Source: Salvelinus alpinus (Eukaryota; Chordata; Actinopteri; Salmoniformes; Salmonidae). From it: DNA of 64,000 nt. Below are positions 10,355 to 42,480 of the stretch, one piece after another (the first letter of the stretch is position 1; every line of letters begins with the position of its first letter). A program made the position numbers and the translations under genes. The notes under the pieces were generated by a model. That model ran no database searches and was not told where the DNA came from. It saw only the letters and a list, made by a program, of their open reading frames with translations. Location: assembly GCF_045679555.1 (NCBI RefSeq), contig NC_092093.1, forward strand, positions 67,415,214 to 67,479,213, in the 5' to 3' direction.

Positions 10355-11507
10355 CATAACAGGCCCGTGTGGCCTACTGAGGCTCTGATTGGCTATGGCG
10401 CATCGGTCTGTGTAGACTCCGGTCCTGGACAAGACAGATGTTTTTATTCAGTTTTATTTACTGCAGTGTCTATTAATTGTCCAAACGCACAGCCTCTTTC
10501 CCTTTCTATATTGCTATAGAATTTTCACAAATGCCTTAGTATAAATAATTCCGAAACATTCTAAGAATTTTGAAAATGTGAAAATGAACATATCTAAGTG
10601 GTCTCTTGTCAGAAAATGTTTTAAAAGTCTAATTTTTCCTGGGGTTGTATATTAACAGATTTGAATAAGATTATGTTGCTAAAATGCTGTCAGTTCCACT
10701 TTAACTACAATGTTTCACACACGTCATTTTCAAAGAGATGGCTAACAACAGAAAGCGTGCTGCAATAAGAAACACACTTCCACTCACCAGGTAATGATCA
10801 TTTTAAACTTATTTTTGAAAGTTATTCTTGAAAAGGGAGAAGCTAACAAATTTACAACAACACCCTCTTTGAAAACACCTACTGCAGCCGCTGCAAACTA
10901 GCCGACAACAAAAGCTAGCTAGCTAGGCCATGGGAACACTACTGCTCGCTATTGTTCAGTGACCTGTTGGCCTTCAAGTTTTTCTAAAAACGGTCCCACC
11001 TTTAAAGTCAAAATGTGATTGGTTGATTCCACTGTCACTCCAAAATGTTGCCCTAATACAGTTGAATGGCAGATGCCTTTATCTACTGCAGCTACTGATG
11101 GCCTAGCCAATGGCTGACTTAACTAGCTAGATTTATCTTCCCTGAGACCAGTAAAGAAAAATCCTGTTTGGATTTTTTTCCCCTCCTCAGTGTTAAACCT
11201 TTCCAACACAAACTGAATAGACTAAATAAGAACATAATTGAAAATAATAATATAATTGTATTATTATAATAATGATTTTATAAATCCTTAGCCCTTCTCT
11301 GAAGGTGTAGAATGCCCATTGTTCTCCACTGTGTTTGGTTTAGTAATAATTTGTAGAGTGGCTCTATTTTCCCTCAGCGTGCATTTTTCACTATTCGGAA
11401 TGTTTAAAAAATGAACATGTTGTTCTGAAATATGAACACAGAAATACTGGACATTTTAAACTCTTATTATGGTGATTTGACTAAATTGAATATGACTTGC
11501 ATTTTTC
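10355..11507. other. No gene seen
   Basis: AT-rich sequence with scattered TAGCTAGCTAG motifs near 10915. No exon, RNA gene or transposon end was identified. Confidence 0.4.
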
Positions 11508-11650
11508 TGGTCTCGGTCTTGACTCTCGTACCCCTTGGCCCCCTCCCGGTCTCGGTCTTGAATCGGTCTCACCCCCCTCTGGTCTTGGTCTTGACTCGGA
11601 CTCGATTGGCTCTGGTCTTGGTCTTGAATCGGTCTCGGTTTAGGTGGTCT
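11508..11650. repeat. GGTCTCGGTCTTGA minisatellite
   Basis: About seven diverged copies of a GGTCTCGGTCTTGACTC-like unit. A protein frame across it is only the translation of this repeat. Confidence 0.75.
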
Positions 11651-13089
11651 CGAACACAACACTGAATTCCCAGCAGCATGCATACCTTTTTTAGACAACT
11701 GAAGGAAGCACACACATTCTCTTCAGGAAATGTACCTTTTCTAGTTTAGTTATATTTATCTTACTTTAGAAGTGTTTACTTTGCAGGTTGCCTAGCATCT
11801 TTTGAGTTGCAATGTCCCATACATCGAATGCCCAAATCACTTTGAAGTTCTGTATCTACAAAACAAGTTTTGCAGCCACGTAATCCAAAAGGAAGTCTAC
11901 AGCTAATATTTGTTCCCAAAATTACTGTTCGCGATTCACAAATTATTTCTTTGTTCCACATGATTCAATTCACCTATTACAATGGCGAAGTGAATTGTTC
12001 ATTTAGTTTAAAGAATCGATTGATATGAATCAAATACATTTTTCAAATAAAACAAAATTGAAATGTGAAGCAGGCCATCTGTTAAAAAGTTAATCAACTT
12101 TGTATGGACTTTGTTGTCCGTGAGATTATGGGTAATTGGTTATTTGATTCAAAAGACGTAGTGGAAAAATGGAAAACAGCTAGATTTTCGTTTTGGGTTT
12201 CTGCATTAGAAAAACATAAATTGGAAGTCGACTTGTTTTCTCATTTATTGTGTCAAAATTGGATATGGAATAACAGAAAAGAGGAATCACTGATCAACAA
12301 TAGTATTCCCTGCCAAATAACAGGATTTGTGAAATTAAGATATGTAGAAATATGCCTCCCCTGACTTACGCGATCCCCCTACCAAACACACACGCAAAAC
12401 CAGACTAGCGTAGAGTAGGCCAGAAGGCTAAATTGAAAAAGCTCTATCAAATAAAACAATGGCGGAGCCGCAAAAGTACTTCTGTGCAAGGGTGTTTATT
12501 TACATAGTGATTCTGGGGGGGAAAACAGTACTGCCAACAAAAGTATACATTATGGGATAGCTAAAAACAATGCTGCCCCATCAACAGCTCAATCAAAATA
12601 ATCCCCCTTTGAACTGAAAGAGAGGATCCTTTTGTAGGGGAAGCCCCTCCCATCAGAACATACCAAACACTTTAATTAATTAAGCAAATACCAACATCCA
12701 AGCCTAAATTTTCACTCAGCTAAACATATCATGAATTAGATACATTGCACCTTTGCAATCCATTTCTAATGATACAATATAACACATTTAAAAAATCCCG
12801 TCACTACTGACATGGTGTCTTCCAATACGCCCATTCCCATAAACGAGCCATTCGGGACAGGCACTACAAAGCCAGCCCGATTGCTGTAGCTCTGGTCCTT
12901 ATCCCAGCACACCCGGAAGCTACAGAGACGGAGAGAGAGGAACAGAAACATACAAACACTGCGTTCATCCATAACATTGATAGGTACAATAAACATTGCT
13001 TAAATTAAACATGAACTATTGTCTGTATATTCTTTATACCATAACAAACTGTTACTGACGTGAGGAAAGAATAAAGTGTGTTAATTACA
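11651..13089. other. No gene seen
   Basis: An 86-residue frame at 12104-12364 has no recognisable domain and no splice context. The rest is AT-rich non-coding sequence. Confidence 0.4.
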
Positions 13090-13446
13090 GTACACTACCG
13101 GTCAAAAGTTTTAGAACACCTACTCATTCAAGGGTTTTTCTTTATTTTTACTATTTTCTACATTGTAGAATAATAGTGAAGACATCAAAACTTTGAAATA
13201 ACACATATAGAATCATGTTGTAACCATAAATGTGTTAAATCAAAATAGATTTTATATTTGAGATTCTTCAAATAGCTACACTTTGCCTTGATGACAGCTT
13301 TGTACACTCTTGGCATTCTCTCAACCAGCTTCATGAGGTAGTCACCTGGATTGCATTTCAATTAACAGGTGTCCCTTCTTAAAAGTTAATTTGTGGAATT
13401 TATTTCCTTAATGCGTTTGAGCCAATCAGTTCTGTTGTGACAAGGT
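13090..13446. mobile_element. Internally deleted Tc1 element (family A)
   Basis: Starts with ACTACCGGTCAAAAGTTTT, the terminal repeat of the Tc1 family seen complete at 19699-21336. It keeps the left end (ATTCTCTCAACCAGCTTCAT) joined directly to right-end sequence (TTTCAATTAACAGGTGT, GAGCCAATCAGTTCTGTTGT), with the transposase gene missing. It stops abruptly where the next Tc1 family begins. Confidence 0.75.
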
Positions 13447-13450
13447 ATCG

Positions 13451-14656
13451 GTGCTCAATAGCGTGCTCAATAGCATTGAGATCCGGGCTCTTCGCTGGCC
13501 ATGGCAGAACACTGACATTCCTGTCTTGCAGGAAATCACGCACAGAACGAGTAGTACGGCTGGTGGCATTGTCATGCCATGTCAGGATGAGCCTGCAGGG
13601 AGGGTACCACATGAGGGACGAGGATGTCTTCCCTGTAACGCACAGTGTTGAGATTGCCTGCAATGACAACAAGCTCAGTCCGATGAGGCTGGACACACCG
13701 CCCCAGACCATGACGGACCCTCCACCTCCAAATCGATCCAGCTCCAGAGTACAGGCCTCTGTGTAACGCTCATTCCTTCGACGATAAACGTGAATCTGAC
13801 CATCACCCCTGTTGAGACAAAACCGCGACTTGTCAGTTTAGAGCACTTTTTGCCTGTCCTGTCTGGTCCAGCGACAGTGGGTTTGTGCCCATTGGCGACG
13901 TTGTTGCCAGTGATGTCTGGTTAGGACCTGCCTTACAAATCAAATCACATTTATTTATATAGCCCTTCTTACATCAGCTGATATCTCAAAGTGCTGTACA
14001 GAATCCCAGCCTAAAACCCCAAACAGCAAGCAATACAGGTGTAGAAGCAACAGGCCTACAAGCCTTCAGTCCAGCCTCTCTAAGCCTATTGCGGACAGTC
14101 TGAGCACTGATGGAGGGATTGTGCATTCCTGGTGTAACTCAGACAGTTGTTGTTGCCATCCTGTACCTGTCCCGCAGGTGTGATGTTAAAATGTACCGAT
14201 CCTGTGCAGGTATTGTTACACATGGTCTGCCACTGTGAGGATGATCAGCTGTCCGTCCTGTCTCCCTGTAGCGCTGTCTTAGGCGTCTCACATTACGGAC
14301 ATTGCAATTTATTGCCCTGGCCACATCTGCAGTCCTCATGCCTCCTTGCAGCATGACTAAGGCACGTTCACGCAGATAAGCAGGGACCCTGGGCATCTTT
14401 CTTTTGGTGTTTTTCAGTCAGTAGAAAGGCCTCTTTAGTGTCCTAAGTTTTCATAACTGTGACCTTGATTGACTACCGTCTGTAAGCTGTTAGTGTCTTA
14501 ACGACCGTTCCACAGGTCCATGTTCATTAATTGTTTATGGTTCATTGAACAGTGTTTAAAACCTTTACAATGAAGATCTGTGAAGTTATTTGGATTTTTA
14601 CAAATTATCTTTGAAAGACAGGGTCCTGAAAAAGGAACGTCTTTTTTTGCTGAGTT
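13451..14656 (-). pseudogene. Tc1-like transposase and element (family B), broken
   Basis: Minus-strand Tc1 transposase. The N-terminal helix-turn-helix frame starts at ATG 14396 (MPRVPAYLRERALVMLQGG, then RRLRQRY) and stays open for 85 residues. Downstream the catalytic half is shifted and interrupted by a 112-bp insertion (13937-14048). Its C-terminal part, with SPDLNAIEH, is read near 13460. The outer end at 14656 keeps the terminal repeat AACTCAGCAAAAAAAG. The other end is missing, cut at 13451. Members of this group paste DNA at TA sites, but this copy cannot make a full protein. Confidence 0.8.
13937..14048 (-). mobile_element. Short (CAAAT)n-end element inside Tc1
   Basis: A second, shorter copy of the element at 9801-10022, inserted cleanly into the family B transposase between CCTTACA and ACAGGCC. 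Both copies have the same orientation and end at or before GTAGAAGCA. Confidence 0.7.
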
Positions 14657-14669
14657 AATTTTTTTATTT

Positions 14670-16077
14670 TAGTATTGGAAATATCACATTTACATAAGTA
14701 TTCAGACCCTTTACTCAGTACTTTGTTGAAGAACCTTTGGCAGCGATTACAGCCTCGAGACTTCTTGGGCATGCTACAAGCTTCACACACCTGTATTTGG
14801 GGAGTTTCTCTCATTCTTATCTGAAGATCCTCTCAAGCTCTGTCAGGTTGGATGGAGAGAGTCACTGCACAGCTATTTTCAGGTCTCTCCAAAGATGTTC
14901 GATCGGGTTCAGGTCCGGGCTCTGGCTAGGCCACTCAAGGACATTCAGAGACTTGTACCAAAGCCACTCCTATGTTGTCTTGGCTGTGTGATTAGGGTAG
15001 TTGTCCTGTTGGAAGGTGAACCTTTGCACCAGTCTGAGGTCTTGAGCACTCTGGAGCAGGTTTCCATCAAGAATGTCACTGTACTTTGCTCCGTTCATCT
15101 TTCCTCTCGATCCTGACTAGTTTCCCAGACCCTGCCGCTGAAAAACATCCCTACAGCATGATGCTGCCACCACCATTCTTCACCGTAGGGATGGTGCTAG
15201 GTTTCCTTCAGATGTGACGCTTGGCATTCAAGCCAAAGAGTTCAATCTTGGTTTCATCAGACCAGAGAATCTTGTTTCTCATGGTCAGAGTCCTTTAGGT
15301 GACTTTTGGAAAATTCCAAGCGGGTTGTCATGTGCCTTTTACTGAGGTGTGGCTTCCATCTGTCCACTCTACCATAAAGCCCTGATTGGTGGATTGCAGC
15401 AGAGATAGTTGTCCTTCTGGAAAGTTCTCCCATCTCCACAGAGGAACTCTGGAGCTCTGCCAGTGACCATCAGGTTCTTGGTCACCTCGCTAAACAAAGC
15501 CTTTCTACCCTGATTGCTCAGTTTGGCCGTGAGGCCAGCTCTTGGAATAGTCTTGATATTTCCAAACTTCTTCCATTTAAGAATGATGGAGGACACTGTG
15601 TTCTTGGGGACCTTCGATGCTAGGGAAATGTTTTGGTACCCTTCCCCAGATCTGTGCCTCAACACACTCCTGTCTCAGAGCTCAATGGACAATTCCTTTG
15701 ACCTCATGGCTTGGTTTTTGCTCTGACATGCACTTTCAGCTGTGGGACCTTATATAGACAGGTGTGTGCCTTTCCAAATCATGTCCAATCAATTGAATTT
15801 ACCACAGGTGGACTCCAATCAAGTTGTAGAAACATCTCAAAGATCAATGGAAACAGGATGCACCTGAGCTCAATTTCGAGTCTCATAGCAAAGGGTCTGA
15901 TTACTTATGTAAATCAGATATTTCTGTTTTTTATTTTTAATACATTTGCAAACATTTAAAAAAAAATCTGTTTTCGATTTGTCACAGTGTGTAGATTGAG
16001 GAACATTTTAGAATAAGGCTGTAATGTAACAAAATGTGGAAAAAGGGAAGGGGTCTGAATACTTTCCAAATGCACTG
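14670..16077 (-). pseudogene. Tc1-like element with broken transposase (family C)
   Basis: The right end is complete (GGGGTCTGAATACTTTCC ... TGCACTG, then TA at 16078). The left terminal repeat is truncated where it abuts family B at about 14660. The minus strand holds a transposase remnant. The helix-turn-helix part is near 15700-15370 (RHRSGEGYQNIS, KVPKNTVSSIILKWKKFG), and the catalytic part runs leftward with several frame changes down to about 14720. Not functional. Confidence 0.8.
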
Positions 16078-17821
16078 TAAATAGCCTGATGTGGACAGCC
16101 ATTCACAGGCAAACAACTTGAAAGTGTCTAGTAGTCATCTATAGGTAATACCACATGACATGAGAGAGATGGAGAGACACACCTGCATCATGCCTAACAG
16201 GAAATGTAAAGAAAAGCTTTCCTTGAAGGATGGGGAAGGAGATGAAGGTCTCAGATGAAGTCCAAGCATTCTGTCCAGTTGTCCCTCAAACAGGCTTGCA
16301 GGTGCCATCAACCAAGAAAGATGGTCAAGAAAGAAAGAAAGAGACAGAGAGAGGGCACAAGATCAATAATCACTGTTGAGCGTTCTATTTAAAATAGTGT
16401 CAAACTGTTCTAGAGTCATATTGTTTCAGCACAGTAGGGTACAGCAGGGTTAGCGAAATATGCTGATTTACAGTCATGGGGCCAGGCTTATTGCTTCTCA
16501 TCATGGTGTTGTAGGAGGCAGTAGTGCAGGACCTTGAGAGTATCACGTCCACTGTATAGGGCTGAGTGACTGAACTATGTGAAAGGTCATGTGTGAGTGT
16601 GAGAGAGCGAGGAATCAGTAATCAAGTAATATCAGACCGGATCAAAATCATTGATCATCCAGACAGGACGTATGTATACATTCTGAGAAGTAGGCCAATT
16701 GTTGTAGCAATAGTCGTGTTCACAACTGAAGAGTGTAGCCTACATCTGCCTTTCAGTGAGCAGGAAAGGATGTTTGTGAAGTATACCCATACCAATTTAA
16801 AGGCACATTTTTATTTACTGTATTGGCTGATGTAAGCACACACATCAGCACTGACTAGCTTAAATTGATATTGTTGCATGTGTAACAATTGCTAAGTTAG
16901 CTATACAAAATGCCAGATGGGTAAAAGTGCCACATAGTAACTGCAGTTCATTATTACTCAGTCAATAAGCAGAAAGTCTAGCTAAGTTAGCGACTAAAAG
17001 TAATGGAGAATTCTCACCTTTCTTCAGCAGGTAACTCTGTCTGGGCATTCATCTTGTAGCGTGTGAAGGGACTAACTTACTTACACTAGCTAGTATGACT
17101 ACAGCCAGTAGCCAGGTAGGGCTAGCTCGCCAGACTGCTAGCTAGTGCAAGCCAACTTTGTTCAGTTGTTGAGTTTGTTCTATTGGCACGAAATTAAAAT
17201 AGAATAAAATTTGTTATTTGTTTTCTGTAATTCCATGTCCCGTTTTTTACACAATAAATGAGAAACAAGTCCATTTTAGATTTTCAAATTCAGAAACCAA
17301 AAACGAAAATGAGTCCATTTATTCTCTGTAGTCTTTTGACTCAAATAACAAATGAACGGACGATAGACGGACCGGGTCGAGTACAGTGGATTTATTCGGT
17401 TTTCATCGTTACTGTTGTGTTTAACTTTCAAGTAATCGGTCTGGCTAACGACAAATAGCACAGGGACATAACGAAATAGATAGAAGTGACAGTCGGTTAG
17501 AAAAGGCGATTTGATCGGACAGAAACCGTACTAACGTTAGCTAGCTAATCTCTGTCAAATTAAATTGGTCAAAAGGGATGCCGTTGAAATCCAAATCAGA
17601 CGGATATTTGGATTTAATGTCGTCTCATTTAATCGGCAGAAGCAGTTTTTCGATAAAAGGTTGTACGATAAATCAATTTCGAACGTGCATATTTTTAAAT
17701 TGCTGAATTTTAGGAACTAACGTTAGTAGGTAACCTTAGTCTGACGAATTGAAATCACGGACCGAAAGTGCTACGCTAACATACTAGCTAATTTGGCTGG
17801 GCAGACAACAACAGATCTGTT
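16078..17821. other. 5' flank of MAF1
   Basis: No transposon end or exon was recognised between 16100 and 17800. The stretch contains CTAGCTAGC-type motifs and becomes slightly richer in CG dinucleotides after 17480. By position it should hold the MAF1 promoter, but no TATA box or other site can be assigned with confidence. Confidence 0.35.
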
Positions 17822-17908
17822 TTGCATCATTGCCAAAGAAACATTGCGAGTGAAATTGGTGAAGACGTTTCAGTTCCACAAAGAGTGCTGACATTATCTT
17901 TGACTTTG
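17822..17908 (+). other. Possible MAF1 5' UTR exon
   Basis: The sequence ending GACTTTG at 17908 is followed by GTAAGAAGG, a strong splice donor. The first coding exon of MAF1 begins 6 bases upstream of its ATG at a good acceptor, so a separate upstream UTR exon is required. This is the best nearby candidate. The 5' end is not determined. Confidence 0.35.
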
Positions 17909-18311
17909 GTAAGAAGGATTGTGTACATTAGCTACCTAGATAGTAACAGAGTTTTTTTGTGGGGGAGGGGATTAACGTTATCTAGTAAGAAAGAAAGGGG
18001 TTGGTCGTTTTGGGACTTTACTTTTTGTTTACCTTCTTTCTATATGTTTCCCCCATACGGGGTGTCTCCAATGATGTGTATACTCATTAATGGGTCTGTG
18101 GAATCTAGTGCTGAGCGATTAATGCTTTTTGAGGTCGATTCGAATATTAAAAAATCATCACGATTTCGGTTTCGATTCATTTTTTTAAAATATTACATAT
18201 TTTTGTTGTTGTGTATATTACATTTGTTTTATTTGATTACTATTATTTCATTGGAAGTTATCATGTCATCTTTGTAGAGCTGCTGTCTGAGAAAATCACT
18301 ATTTTGTAGTT

Positions 18312-18345
18312 CAAGGGGTCTGAATACTTCCCGAATGCACTATAT
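18312..18345. mobile_element. Tc1 family C right-end fragment
   Basis: TCAAGGGGTCTGAATACTTC continues to CGAATGCACTA. It matches the right terminal repeat of the copy ending at 16077. No internal Tc1 sequence precedes it. Confidence 0.7.
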
Positions 18346-18346
18346 G

Positions 18347-18557
18347 CATACTCCTGGGTGGTGAGGTGGTCTAAGGCACTGCATCTCAGTGCAAGAGGCG
18401 TCATTGCAGTCCCTGGTTTGAATCCAGGCTGCATTACATCCGGCTGTGATTGGGAGTCCCATTGGGCAGCGCACAATTGGCCCAGTGTCGTCCGGGGTAG
18501 GCCGTCATTGTAAATAAGAATTTGTTCTTAACTGACTTGCCTAGTTAAATAAAATAA
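18347..18557 (+). mobile_element. SlmI-like tRNA-derived SINE
   Basis: tRNA-Leu-like head (GGTGGTCTAAGGCACTGCAT, B box TGGTTTGAATCCAG). The body carries GGGAGTCCCATTGGGCAGCG and GGCCGTCATTGTAAATAAG, and the 3' end TTGCCTAGTTAAATAAAATA. This is the arrangement of the abundant salmonid SINE usually called SlmI. The family name is from memory. Confidence 0.8.
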
Positions 18558-18770
18558 ATGTGCATTCGGAAAGTATTCAGACCCCTTCCCTTTTTCCACA
18601 TTTTGTTCCGTTACAGCCTTATTCTAAAATGTTCCTCATCAATCTACTCACAATAACTCATAATGACAAAGCAATTTAATATTTGTAATTTTTAAATTCA
18701 ACATTTTGTGATTTGCGAGTTGAGTTAACAGAAAAAAAACAAATGGAATTCCAATAATTGATCCGAAGTC
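18558..18770. mobile_element. Tc1 family C left-end fragment
   Basis: Starts TGCATTCGGAAAGTATTCAG and continues with the left terminal repeat (ACATTTTGTTCCGTTACAGC, CAATCTACTCACAATAACTC). It is truncated before the transposase. Together with 18312-18345 the two ends lie in inside-out order around the SINE. Confidence 0.7.
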
Positions 18771-19033
18771 AGTCAATTAGTTGTTTAAAAACAAAAAAAA
18801 TAAGCACCATTTTGGTTAATCGCTCAGCACTAGTGGAATTCAGACCATTTTCTGCTAACATACTTTTCTGGGCAAAATTTGATTGGCCTGGTCTGAGCCA
18901 ACCAAGTAGATCAATAACTACACCATAGGGATAAAATATATTTGATACACCTCTTAGGAAGCAGTCAACAAGTATTATTGAATGTCCGATGGACTGTCTA
19001 TTTTAACATTTCCCTTTCTTCTCACAGGCAGCA

Positions 19034-39434
<20,401 letters not shown>

Positions 39435-40755
39435 GCACACCCAGGCCTAACATCTAGGCCTACACAACCTCCTCCCCCTTCCGCCATCCTGTTTCTTTTT
39501 TCCTCATCTATCCTGTTTTTTTTTCTTTGTCTCGATGTTCTGTACAGCATGACCCAGGAAGCCATTTGCTCATGTAGAGGAAATACATTTGTCCCCCCCC
39601 CCCATTGACAAGTGCATGTTTCACACCTTTCACATCAGCTGGATCCGACCCATACCGTGAAGGACATTTTCTAAATGCCCAGGGCAACTGGGATCTAGGT
39701 CTCCTGTTTATTGTGCTTTCTCTATCTTCCGTTGTCACTGAGCTAAGAACTGACTCTGTGCCTGATCATTTGATGGAAGGACCTTCCCACGCCTCTCACA
39801 CCCACATCCTCTTGACCTGAAACCAGCCTCTGCTTGGATGCTGCACTCAAAGAAACCCTCCCAATACTTATTGGATCTGTCTTGGATATTTATGGTCAAG
39901 AGAGACCATGGACAGCTAACCCTGACAAGCAAACATTCTCTTTTATTTAAAAAAAATCGCAGCAAATGATGTCACAGAAACCGCTGTGTAAGTGGAGATA
40001 GAAGTCCACAGTGCAACACCAGCATCAGTGAGAGCCATGGAAGGGGAGGGGCTTATTACATCAAACCTCTCCTCCAATCCCACACTGGGTAGAGGGTGGG
40101 ACAACGACAGCTAATTCGATTGACTGTCTATCCAGCTGATTTCCATTTGTGACTGCTTCCTTTGTGTGGCTTTTATGCTTGACAGTGGTGTTAATGTGAG
40201 AACTGAAAACTTTTATAGCGCCGAGTTTTTAAACAAATGCTGCTTTTGTAATGGAAACATTGTAATATCTTATGTTGTCTTATTACTGCACATGACATGT
40301 GTAGATGGGAGATGGAGATGACTCTGCCAAGGAAAGCAATATGACATCAGACTTGCAGCTTATACAAGATCACTTTCATGAGCGCCTCTGTCACCTTGTT
40401 CTGCCTATCAACCATGTTCCTCAATGTGTGATTTTTCTGGTTCCCTTAGGTTAGCCTAAATCATATTGTGAAACTTGTACCCATTTTACACTGCTACAAT
40501 CATCCATTAATTTTATGCTCAAACATTGCAAAGGCTTTGATGTGAAGCCAAGTGAATGTACTAAACACAGGCAGCAAAGGCATCAGTGATATTTCCAGTA
40601 ATATTATTAAAGTGTTTTACAGTATTTTTTAGAAAGAAAGACCCGTTTATCTCTGTTCCCTGTGTAAGGCTTGTGAACTCCCATGATGACCTCTGTTCAG
40701 GACCTGTTTTGATTATACAGCATATGTTAATAAAGTTGTGTTTGAACCAAATAGT
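39435..40755 (+). other. maf1: MAF1 3' UTR
   Basis: Follows the MAF1 stop and contains no recognised transposon over 1.3 kb, unlike the rest of the locus. AATAAA at 40729-40734 is followed by GT-rich sequence (GTGTCGTCTGTGTTGTC), fitting cleavage around 40750. Confidence 0.7.
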
Positions 40756-41126
40756 GTCGTCTGTGTTGTCATAGAGAGTGGACACGTGCAACTCACCCAA
40801 CACAACACATCCCACTCACAGGGAAGAAGAGGACCAAAATGAAGATGTTTTGAACAGTAATGACTACAATGTGATACGGCAATGTAAGGTATAGTTAACC
40901 ATGTTTCCTACAAGAGGAACGGTTATGTTACACCTCACACTACAACCTTTTTAATAACTAAAAGTGTTCCTATGGACATTGTTGAGTAATGCAAAGAAAC
41001 ATGGAAGGGGCTTTAAACTTGGTCCTGCTCAATCCGTCTTCCTTAAATTAGGTAAGAGGCAGAGAACATAGACCTCATTTAACAATGGTAAAGCTTCAAT
41101 AAATAATTGGAATAGCACAAGCTATA
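40756..41126. other. No gene seen
   Basis: Sequence downstream of the MAF1 polyadenylation site. No feature was recognised. Confidence 0.4.
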
Positions 41127-41134
41127 CTTATCAC

Positions 41135-41370
41135 CAGGGGCGCAACTTTGGTTTTAGAATTGGGGGAAACATACATTTATTTGTTTATCCAGTCGGATAA
41201 ACACTCCAAACAGCCTACCCGACCGCTTGGAGGCGTCTGCATGGTCCTAAAGCACTCCGTAGGCTCGTTTTGTATCACATCCCAATGATAAAACTGGGGA
41301 GGACAAAAATGCTATTTCAGAATGTGGGGGGGACGTGTCCCTCCCGTCCCCAGTGAAAGATGCGCCCCTG
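41135..41370. mobile_element. hAT-type MITE, 236 bp, with target duplication
   Basis: Perfect 10-bp ends CAGGGGCGCA and TGCGCCCCTG. CTTATCAC occurs directly on both sides (41127-41134 and 41371-41378), an exact 8-bp target duplication as made by hAT transposases. The interior is non-coding. Confidence 0.85.
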
Positions 41371-41871
41371 CTTATCACGACTGATTTAACATTTTAATGT
41401 TCTTACATGGTAAATGGCGGTCATCTTAATCTTGGAGACTAGAGGTATGATCAGGGGAGAAAAGGACCAGGGCAGGAAAGTCCAGAAGCGGAACTATGGC
41501 TAGGGAACACCAAACCAGGCAGGTAGAGATTGACTTCAGACAGATGGATGCTACAGCTAGATAGAGGGGCTCAAAACCCCTCGTGCAGTGGGGATGAAGC
41601 AGAAAAGAGAAACATGTAGTGGGGTTAATATCTCATTAAGCCAATAACCAAAACTTCTACACTATAACAGCACAGCTACAGAAACAAAAGGAGTCTAGGA
41701 ACACAAATGAAAAGAAAATTGAATGAAAAGTAAAAGTACAAGAATGGATGAAGAGGGGTTGAAGGGGAGAGAATGGATGGATAGAGAGAGGTTATACAAA
41801 GTTTTAACCTAATATAGAAATCCCTGCATGCTACTCCTTCCATCCTACCTGCCTCCCGCTTCCTCCCTGCA

Positions 41872-42050
41872 CACCACGGGAGGCTGTTGAGGGGAGGACG
41901 TCTCATAATAATGGCCAGAATGGAGCAAATGGAATGGCATCAAACACCTGGAAACCATGTGTTTGATGTATTTGATACCATTCCACGAATACCGCTACAG
42001 TCCTTACCGCGAGCCTGTTCTCCCCAAGTAAGGTGCCACCAACCTACTGT
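41872..42050. mobile_element. Palindromic MITE, copy 1
   Basis: GGGAGGCTGTTGAGGGGAGG, ATGGAATGGCATCAAACAC and CCAACCTACTGTG are shared in reverse complement with 43854-44022. The element reads as an imperfect palindrome. Confidence 0.65.
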
Positions 42051-42065
42051 GCTGCACACGTCCTC

Positions 42066-42256
42066 CTTACTCCCTGTGTGACCTGAGTGAAGCCAATGCA
42101 GCCGCTATGGGTACAAATAGCTCACTACACATCAACAAAGTGAAAGAAAGCTCCAATTTGCTGCTCCTTGCGTCCCCCCCCCCCCCCCCTTTCTTCCCTG
42201 TGTGACCTTAGTGAAGCCAATGCAGCCGCTAGGGGCACACATAGCTCACTACACAC
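42066..42256. repeat. Tandem duplication of ~60 bp
   Basis: CCCTGTGTGACCTGAGTGAA...CTCACTACAC (about 42073-42132) recurs with few changes at about 42197-42252, separated by a poly(C) tract. Confidence 0.75.
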
Positions 42257-42480
42257 TGGCCACTTTAATAAATGGAACACTAGTCACTTTAATAATGTTT
42301 ACATATTTTGCATTACTCATCTCATATGTATATACTGTATTCTATTCTATTGTATCTTAGTCTATGCCACTCGTACATTGCTCGTCCATATATTTATATA
42401 TTCTTAATTCCATTCCTTTACTTAGATTTGTGTGTATTAGGTACTGTATATGTTGTGAAATGAGGCTGAATGAACTGTTA
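42257..42480 (+). mobile_element. LINE 3' UTR fragment
   Basis: ACTAGTCACTTTAATAATGT, TTACTCATCTCATATGTATA and the following AT-rich phrases match the 3' UTR of the Rex1-type LINE near 4780-5060. The coding part and tail are absent. Confidence 0.65.

Larger units (their letters stand above)
18106..18832. mobile_element. Non-autonomous hAT-like element with nested repeats
   Basis: Ends TAGTGCTGAGCGATTAA and TTAATCGCTCAGCACTA form a 17-bp perfect terminal inverted repeat. Flanks GTGGAATC (18098) and GTGGAATT (18833) match at 7 of 8 positions, the 8-bp target duplication expected for hAT transposons. The interior carries two Tc1 ends and a SINE and no transposase. It lies in the first MAF1 intron, between the presumed UTR exon and the start-codon exon. 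Confidence 0.7.

Noticed and set aside
11432-11665. Open frames over the GGTCTCGGTCTTGA array on both strands
   Set aside because: They are translations of a minisatellite; no start context, splice sites or domain.
12104-12364. 86-residue frame with Trp-rich composition
   Set aside because: No recognisable domain, splice context or repeat relation; length is expected by chance in AT-rich DNA.
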